Part shown: one piece after another, positions 40,876 to 45,649 of the stretch | Layout: each line of letters opens with the position of its first letter | Numbering within the stretch: position 1 is the first letter of the stretch | Origin: Verrucomicrobiota bacterium | GTDB taxonomy: Bacteria > Verrucomicrobiota > Verrucomicrobiia > Opitutales > Opitutaceae | DNA: 45,649 bases | Reading direction: 5' to 3' | NCBI GenBank assembly: GCA_018239675.1 | Contig: JAFEGX010000068.1 | Span: 1 to 45,649, forward strand | Translations under genes and position numbers: made by a program | The notes under the pieces: model-generated | The model's database searches: none | What the model saw: only the letters and a program-made list of their open reading frames with translations | Told to the model about the DNA's origin: nothing

Positions 40876-42153
40876 CTAACGGGTCAGCCGGTAGATCAGC
40901 AGGGCGGCGCGCTTGATCAGGTCCGGGGCGGGAGTGAGATCGCCGGACTCGTGGATCGTATGTTCGCCCTGGCCGCCGAGCCCCAGGCCGTCGAGTCCGG
41001 GCAGCGGCGGAGAGACGAACGCGATGTCGCCGGCGCCGCGGGCGCGCGGATCGAAAGCCGTGATCGCGCCGGTGCCGAGATCTCGGCTCACCTGGTCGAG
41101 CTGCGCGAGCAGCGCGTAATTCTCCGGGGTCGGAGGCATCGCCGGATAGCCTTCGTTGAACGTGAGCTCGGCGGAGGTGCGGGGCAGATGCCGCGCGACG
41201 ATCGCCTGCATGCGCGCCTTGGCGTCGGCCAGTTGCTCTGCGCTGATGAAGCGCAGGTCGCCGATCACCTCGGTGCGTTGCGCAATGATGTTCGGCTTGC
41301 CGGTGGCGGTACCGGCATTGTCGGTGATCGTGCCGGGGGTGCCGCCGGCGATCAGGGCAGGATTGGCCGTGATCCCGTCCATGGTCTTCAGCTCGTCGTG
41401 GAATTCGTGCAGGATGCGCGCCGCCTCGTACACCGACCCGCTGCCGTCGAGCGCGGAAAAGATCCCGGATGAGTGACCGGTCACGCCCTGAGTCACGAGC
41501 TTCCAGGTCGCGTGCCCGCGGCGTGCCACCGTGCCGGTCAGGCCGACGGCGGACTCGAAGGCGAGCGCGACGTCGCTGCGGGCGGCGGCGTCGCGGAGGG
41601 TCTGGCGCACGGTGCTGATGGGGCGTCCGGGCAGTTCCTCGTCGCCGGTGAAGACCACGATGATCTGCGTGTCGTCCAGCCCCACCGTGCCAGCCAGTGC
41701 CTTGAGGGCGTGGAGCGCCACCAGGTCGCCGCCCTTCATGTCGCCGACGCCGGCTCCGTTGGCGCGGTTGCCCTCGCGGCTCCAGTTTGCGCCGGGGAAG
41801 ACGGTGTCGAGGTGCCCGATGATCAGGACCCGCTTGCCCCGATGTCCGCGATGTTCCGCGAGGAAGTGTCCGGCGCGGCCGGTCTCGGGCGGCAGCGGCA
41901 CGAAGCGGGCGTCGAGGCCGATGGCCGCGAACTTGCCCACGAAGAAGTCGGCCATCTGGCGCACGCCGGCGAGGTGCTCGGTCGCGCTGTTGATCTGGAC
42001 CGCGGCCTCGAGGTCGGTGGCGAACTCATCCCGGTGCGCATCGACGTAGGCCACGATCTTCTGCTCCTCGGGCGAGAGACCGGCGACGGCCGCCGGCACC
42101 ATGGAAAAAACGGCGAGGGCAACGACCACAAGGCGGGGAGGGATCGAAATCAT
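40876..42153 (-). CDS. Exported M20-family metallopeptidase (glutamate carboxypeptidase-like)
   Basis: A 425-residue protein with a signal peptide (LVVVALAVFSMVPAAVAG). The two-zinc site is complete: His114 and Asp116 in GHLDTVFP, Asp138 in GVGDMKGG, catalytic Glu172 and ligand Glu173 in FTGDEELP, Glu200 in AFES, and a late His in HTIHES. The dimerisation (lid) domain is inserted at about 215-320 (GVTGHSSG). This layout fits M20A carboxypeptidase G2-like enzymes, which remove C-terminal Glu or other residues. It is divergent from the ADOP-type permease gene. A TGCCGC-CATT-GCGGCA hairpin overlaps its start codon (42153-42168) and could affect translation. The substrate is unknown. Confidence 0.93.
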   Translation of the reverse strand: MISIPPRLVVVALAVFSMVPAAVAGLSPEEQKIVAYVDAHRDEFATDLEAAVQINSATEHLAGVRQMADFFVGKFAAIGLDARFVPLPPETGRAGHFLAEHRGHRGKRVLIIGHLDTVFPGANWSREGNRANGAGVGDMKGGDLVALHALKALAGTVGLDDTQIIVVFTGDEELPGRPISTVRQTLRDAAARSDVALAFESAVGLTGTVARRGHATWKLVTQGVTGHSSGIFSALDGSGSVYEAARILHEFHDELKTMDGITANPALIAGGTPGTITDNAGTATGKPNIIAQRTEVIGDLRFISAEQLADAKARMQAIVARHLPRTSAELTFNEGYPAMPPTPENYALLAQLDQVSRDLGTGAITAFDPRARGAGDIAFVSPPLPGLDGLGLGGQGEHTIHESGDLTPAPDLIKRAALLIYRLTR

Positions 42154-42420
42154 GCCGCCATTGCGGCACAAACCCGCGTGCACGTCGAGACGGAGCTCGA
42201 CGGCGGCGGGAAGGCCGGGCCCTCGTGGTGGGAAGAAGCCCGCGGCCGAAGTCCGTCCGGAAAGCGGGAACTCAATATTCCAATCGTCGCGGGAGAGTTG
42301 TGTTCTGCGGCGCCACCGGTACTTCTTTCGAGGTCGCCGTTCGCCGGCCGACCACTCCCGGAGCCAGATCCCCATCGCGCCGAACCCCATGAACTGCCCC
42401 GTTGGCCAGCCCTTGCCGCG

Positions 42421-44883
42421 ATGATCTGGTGGGAAAACCTCTGGGCGGATCTGCGTTTTTCGGTGCGCGCGCTGGGGCGATCGCCGGTGTTCAGCCTGGC
42501 CGTGATCGCCACACTGGCCCTGTGCATCTGGGCGAACACCGCGGTGCTCGCGGTCTTGTACGGCCTGGTGCTGAAGCCGCTGCCGTTTCGCGACCCCGGC
42601 CAGATCGTGGATGTCTACAACTCCCGGCCCAAGGCCGGACAGCGGTACCAGATCGTCAGCGTGCCGCAGTATCTCGACTACAAGGCGCATGCGGATCTGT
42701 TCGCGAATTTCGCGCTCTGGAGCGGATGGATGTTCAACCTGGGCGACGAGTCCGGGGCCTCTCGCTACGTCGGCATGCGGGTCACGGCGGACTACTTCGC
42801 GGTGCTGGGCGTGCCGCCCCTGCTCGGGCGATTCTTCACCGCGGACGAATGCGTGCCGGGCCGCGACCGCGTGGCGGTGCTGACCCAGTCGTTCTGGGAG
42901 CAGAAGTTCCAGGCCGATCCGCACATCGTGGGCCGGGTGGTGCGGCTCAGCAACGAGCCCTTCACCATCGTGGGGGTCCTGCCGCGCAGTTTCGAGGAGG
43001 TGAGCGTCGCGCCGCTGCTCCTTGCGCCGTATGTCCTCCGCCCGGAATTCAGCAACCAGCAGTGGCGGTACCTCCAGATGGCGAACATGTACGCCCGGAT
43101 CAAACCCGGGGTCGCCCACGGAGCCGCGCTGGCGCAGCTGCAGACGCTGGAGGATCGCTACCGGGAGACCGTCGCGAGCCCGTCGGCGCGGGAGTATTAT
43201 TTCCGTGGCGGGCATCGGATGGCGCTGGCGCCGGTGCGGGCGGAACAGACGGAGCCGGTCCGGAGCGGGCTGGTGCTGCTGCAGGCCGGCGCGGCCTTTG
43301 TGCTCCTGCTGGGCTGCGTGAATGTCGCGAGCCTGATGCTCGCGCGCGCAAACACGCGCGGGGCGGAGTTTGCCGTGCGGCAGGCGCTTGGCGCGACGCG
43401 CTGGGGACTTGCGCGGCGGCTGCTGGCGGAGGCCGCGCTGCTCGCGCTCGCCGGCGGCGCGCTGGGCCTCGCGCTCGCGTGGGCGAGCCTACGGGTGATC
43501 AACACCTACATGGACTATGTGGTCTACGGCATCCCGCCCGTGCACGTCGATGGCGGGCTGATCGGCCTGACGCTGCTGTTGTCACTGGCCGCGGCGCTGG
43601 TGATCGGATTGTTGCCGGTCATCCGGATCTGCCGGTTCGGGAATCTCCAGGAGGCGATCCAGGGTGGCAACCGCGGCGCCTCGGCCGGGGGCGGGGTGCG
43701 GGCGGTGAGCGGGCTCCTGGTGGTCGCGCAGGTGGCGCTCGCGCTGGTGCTCCTGGTCGGGGCCGGCCTGCTGCTGCGGAGCTTGGCCAACGTCATGGCG
43801 ATCAACCCGGGATTCGACGTCGCGAAGGTGATCCATGCCCGGGTGGCCTACGACGCATCCTACGACGACCCGGTGAAGCGCCAGGGGCTGCAGGACCGGC
43901 TGCTGGAGAAATTCCGCGAGATTCCCGGGGTCGAGGAGGTGGCGTATTCGGACCGCCTGCCGGGGTTTTCCGACAACATACCGTCCACGTTGCCGATCCG
44001 CGGCCTGGTCCCGCAGCAGGCCGGCACGTATCCGACCGCGGCCGTCTTCCGGGTATCGCCGGGGTACCTGCGCACGATGGGCATCCGGCTGATCGAGGGC
44101 CGGGATTTCACGGCGGCGGACCTGCGGCCCGGCGCGCGGGGCGCGTTCATCGTCGACCGGAAATTCGCCGAGCGGTATTTCCCCGGCCGCAGTCCGGTGG
44201 GCGAGAGCATCATGATTGGCACGGCCGCCACGAAACCGGAGGAGGAGCCGGTGATCGTGGGCGTGGCGGAGGTGGCGCGGGTGAATGGCCTGGAGGACCA
44301 GGGCCGGGAACCGTATGCCTACGTCGCCCTCGACACCTCGCGCGGCGGGCTCTCCGTCGAGCTGCGCACCGCGCGGCGCTTCGACGAAATCCTCCCGCTG
44401 ATTCGGGCGAAGGTGCGGGAGGTCGACCCGTCGCTGCCGATCTATCAGGCGCAGGCGATGCAGACGCAGCTCGACAAGGGTTCGGCCAACCGGCGCGGCG
44501 TGATGTGGCTGCTCGGGGCGTTTGCCGGCATCGCGCTGCTGCTCTCGGCGGTGGGAATCTACGGCATGCTGGCGTACGACGTGACCCAGCGGACCCGCGA
44601 GATCGGCATCCGCGGGGCGCTGGGTGCGACGCGCGGCCAGATCGTGGCATTGATCCTCCGGCAGGGCCTGTGGAAGGCCGCGGTGGGGCTCGCGATCGGG
44701 CTTGCCGGCGCGTTCTTCCTGAGCCGGGCAATGGGCAGCCTGCTGTACGAGGTGCGGCCGGACGATCCGCTCATTTTCGGCGCGGTCGCGCTGCTGCTCG
44801 TGTTCATGGCCGTGCTCGCCAGCTGGTTCCCCGCCCGCCGCGCGGCGAAGGTCGATCCCATCGTGGCACTGCGGTGCGAGTAG
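42421..44883 (+). CDS. MacB/FtsX-type duplicated ABC permease (ADOP family)
   Basis: An 820-residue protein from the ATG at 42421 (MIWWENLWADLRFSVRALGR). It has two tandem MacB-PCD + FtsX units. Each has an extracytoplasmic domain (about 50-270 and 450-660) and FtsX-type helices (LLLGCVNVASLMLARANTR; GIALLLSAVGIYGMLAYD followed by TREIGIRGALGATRGQI), and it ends AAKVDPIVALRCE. The arrangement and the N-terminal DLRFSVRAL segment match the duplicated orphan permeases known from Acidobacteria and Verrucomicrobiota. No MacB-like ATPase is adjacent, consistent with that name. Substrate unknown; export of a peptide or lipoprotein is the family's general theme. Confidence 0.93.
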   Translation: MIWWENLWADLRFSVRALGRSPVFSLAVIATLALCIWANTAVLAVLYGLVLKPLPFRDPGQIVDVYNSRPKAGQRYQIVSVPQYLDYKAHADLFANFALWSGWMFNLGDESGASRYVGMRVTADYFAVLGVPPLLGRFFTADECVPGRDRVAVLTQSFWEQKFQADPHIVGRVVRLSNEPFTIVGVLPRSFEEVSVAPLLLAPYVLRPEFSNQQWRYLQMANMYARIKPGVAHGAALAQLQTLEDRYRETVASPSAREYYFRGGHRMALAPVRAEQTEPVRSGLVLLQAGAAFVLLLGCVNVASLMLARANTRGAEFAVRQALGATRWGLARRLLAEAALLALAGGALGLALAWASLRVINTYMDYVVYGIPPVHVDGGLIGLTLLLSLAAALVIGLLPVIRICRFGNLQEAIQGGNRGASAGGGVRAVSGLLVVAQVALALVLLVGAGLLLRSLANVMAINPGFDVAKVIHARVAYDASYDDPVKRQGLQDRLLEKFREIPGVEEVAYSDRLPGFSDNIPSTLPIRGLVPQQAGTYPTAAVFRVSPGYLRTMGIRLIEGRDFTAADLRPGARGAFIVDRKFAERYFPGRSPVGESIMIGTAATKPEEEPVIVGVAEVARVNGLEDQGREPYAYVALDTSRGGLSVELRTARRFDEILPLIRAKVREVDPSLPIYQAQAMQTQLDKGSANRRGVMWLLGAFAGIALLLSAVGIYGMLAYDVTQRTREIGIRGALGATRGQIVALILRQGLWKAAVGLAIGLAGAFFLSRAMGSLLYEVRPDDPLIFGAVALLLVFMAVLASWFPARRAAKVDPIVALRCE

Positions 44884-44926
44884 GGGCGGGGCGACCCAGC
44901 CGAAAGGCGCAACCTTCTGAAACACA

Positions 44927-44987
44927 AACGCCTCCCGAGCAGTGGGAGGCGTTATGAATTGGGTGCAGGGGTTGGATTTGAACCAAC
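44927..44987 (-). repeat. tRNA 3' end plus terminator hairpin, direct repeat copy A
   Basis: Read on the minus strand: GTTGG-TTCAAAT-CCAAC is a perfect tRNA T-arm, followed by CCCTGCA, one base, and CCA, then a 10-bp stem (44944-44953/44927-44936) with a 7-base loop and a T-rich tail. Upstream (to about 45030) are D-arm-like GGCTCACCGGGTTGTAGCC and CATAA. However, no 5' acceptor strand (TGCAGGG) pairs with CCCTGCA, so I do not call a functional tRNA. It recurs at 45271-45325. Confidence 0.75.
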
Positions 44988-45016
44988 GATCCCGCAAGTG
45001 CGGGATTATGGGCCGG

Positions 45017-45256
45017 CTACAACCCGGTGAGCCGATGGAGGCCGGCACCGCCTTTTTGTCGTTTGAGGAGATTTTCCAGTTTTCTGGCCTCTCCGAGAGC
45101 CATGGGCCCGCTGGACCAAATCAGGCACCATGGTCCGCGGGGTCGAGTCCAGGTGCTGGCTCCTGAGTTATGCTGCACCAGACGACGAGCCAGATCGTCT
45201 GTGAGACCGATATACCTCTTATTCTGGGAATTAAGCAAAATGTAGACGCGGTACAT
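45017..45256 (-). CDS. Small GIY-YIG endonuclease-domain protein
   Basis: A 79-residue protein that is nearly all catalytic domain. VYILLNSQNKRYIGLTDDLA contains the paired GIY (here VYI) and YIG strands; the helix LARRLVQHNSG carries the conserved Arg and His-Asn. EARKLENLLK near the end supplies the Glu that binds metal. It resembles UPF0213/YhbQ-type proteins but is shorter. The frame is open upstream to 45589, but that portion is a translation of the tRNA-end repeat. The gene lies exactly between the two tRNA-3'-end/terminator repeats, and its C-terminal codons run into the D-arm-like sequence before copy A. Confidence 0.85.
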   Translation of the reverse strand: MYRVYILLNSQNKRYIGLTDDLARRLVQHNSGASTWTRPRGPWCLIWSSGPMALGEARKLENLLKRQKGGAGLHRLTGL

Positions 45257-45270
45257 CCACAAATGGTAAA

Positions 45271-45325
45271 GCCTCCCGAGCAGTGGGAGGCGTAAATTGG
45301 GTGCAGGGGTTGGATTTGAACCAAC
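45271..45325 (-). repeat. tRNA 3' end plus terminator hairpin, direct repeat copy B
   Basis: The same T-arm (GTTGGTTCAAATCCAAC), CCCTGCACCCA and hairpin (GCCTCCC/GGGAGGC, 45271-45277/45285-45291) occur as in copy A, with a 3-base indel between CCCA and the stem. Homology stops exactly at the start of the T-stem. The sequence before it on the minus strand shows no D- or anticodon arm. This looks like an att-type partial tRNA duplication, not a tRNA gene. Confidence 0.75.
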
Positions 45326-45326
45326 C

Positions 45327-45482
45327 CTTTTACGAGCGAGAGAGGATGAAAAAGCACAGTGGGACGCACAGAATGCGGTCGCCCTGGCGCAGGTAATCGA
45401 GGCGTGGCTGACCCTGCGGCCTGAACTTCGGGCGGCGGTCTGTGCGATCGTTAGCGCCGCGCGCGGAGGGCACGCGCCGTGA
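45327..45482 (+). pseudogene. Possible tail of a tyrosine recombinase (remnant)
   Basis: An open frame that enters from the tRNA-end repeat (where it reads GVGFEPT, a typical read-through of a reversed T-arm) continues as EDEKAQWDAQNAVALAQVIE, AWLTLRPELRAAVCAIV and stops at 45480-45482. The A-W-x-x-L-x-x-x-L-R-x-x-V-x-A-I pattern resembles the short tail seen after site-specific recombinases. No catalytic R-H-R-Y motifs are present, so at best a truncated remnant. The remaining bases to 45649 hold nothing I recognise. Confidence 0.3.
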
Positions 45483-45649
45483 GCACTGCGACTCTGCGCC
45501 GGCGGCGGCTGCTCAGCGCTTGGCCTGCGGTCCTTAGTACCCCTAGCGGGAGTCATGAGGGCGGCAATGAGCCCTCGTGCCGCGCTCAAGGCGCGGAATT
45601 TACACTGGTCGGGCCGATACCCCCCCGCGAAGCGGACGGCTCGTTGGAA

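Noticed and set aside
44960..45056. Complete tRNA gene (minus strand, CAT anticodon)
   Set aside because: T-arm, CCA end and D-arm-like sequence are present, but the 5' acceptor strand does not pair and the anticodon stem has several mismatches, so only a remnant is annotated.
45297..45482. Intact 61-codon protein starting within the tRNA-end repeat
   Set aside because: The first residues (GVGFEPT) are a translation of the reversed T-arm; only the part right of the repeat may derive from a real protein.

Overview
The window is high-GC and densely coded, from a Gram-negative heterotroph. The best guess is the Opitutaceae (Verrucomicrobiota). The outer-membrane receptor at 26970-29471 has the mature N-terminal signature (VVLSPFQVSEDNDHGY) that I associate with that family. 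The gene set fits too: uncharacterised beta-propeller 'glycosidase-like' proteins, many Gfo/Idh/MocA oxidoreductases, a LacI-type regulator, a DUF4434 protein and a duplicated orphan permease. The assignment rests on recognised protein style, not on a marker gene; no rRNA or intact tRNA is present.

Region 1 (1-13180) is a catabolic island. It opens with the tail of a 2-hydroxyacid dehydrogenase and a secreted propeller protein, facing a convergent amidohydrolase. A divergent promoter with GTATAC palindromes (3147-3234) then drives a tight seven-gene plus-strand operon: amidohydrolase, DapA-superfamily aldolase/dehydratase, two secreted propeller proteins, a secreted CehA/McbA-type PHP metallohydrolase, an MFS transporter and a GntP permease. 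Spacings run from 4-bp overlaps to about 50 bp. The mix suggests surface processing of a glycan or glycoconjugate, uptake of a sugar acid, then lactone hydrolysis and aldol/dehydratase chemistry. The substrate is unknown.

Region 2 (13181-16641) holds an alpha/beta hydrolase, a small ferredoxin and a DUF885 metallohydrolase, separated by word-like intergenic repeats.

Region 3 (16642-29564) looks like one uptake and oxidation regulon. A minus-strand operon encodes a Gfo/Idh oxidoreductase, a remarkable fusion of a dipeptide-type solute-binding protein with its own DppB-type permease, a DppC-type permease, an isochorismatase-like protein and a second Gfo/Idh oxidoreductase. It is divergent from an FAD-dependent oxidoreductase. 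The divergent promoter (24103-24140) and the promoter of the TonB-dependent receptor (26826-26863) carry the same pair of CTAC-NN-GTAG palindromes at exactly the same 28-bp spacing. This ties outer-membrane receptor, inner-membrane importer and catabolic enzymes together. No ABC ATPase is encoded in the window. A GNAT acetyltransferase sits between the two promoters.

Region 4 (29648-40619) has an operon of MFS transporter, DUF4434 protein, Tat-exported propeller protein and secreted right-handed beta-helix protein. It is followed by a LacI-family repressor, another Gfo/Idh enzyme, a PhyH-type dioxygenase divergent from an AraC-family regulator, and a 54-codon candidate small membrane protein. 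Two intergenic stretches here (37032-37412 and 38466-38874) consist mostly of dispersed repeats.

Region 5 (40620-45649) carries an exported M20 peptidase divergent from an ADOP/MacB-type duplicated permease. The window ends in a scar-like locus: a tiny GIY-YIG endonuclease gene between two direct repeats, each made of a tRNA 3' end plus a terminator hairpin, next to a possible recombinase tail.
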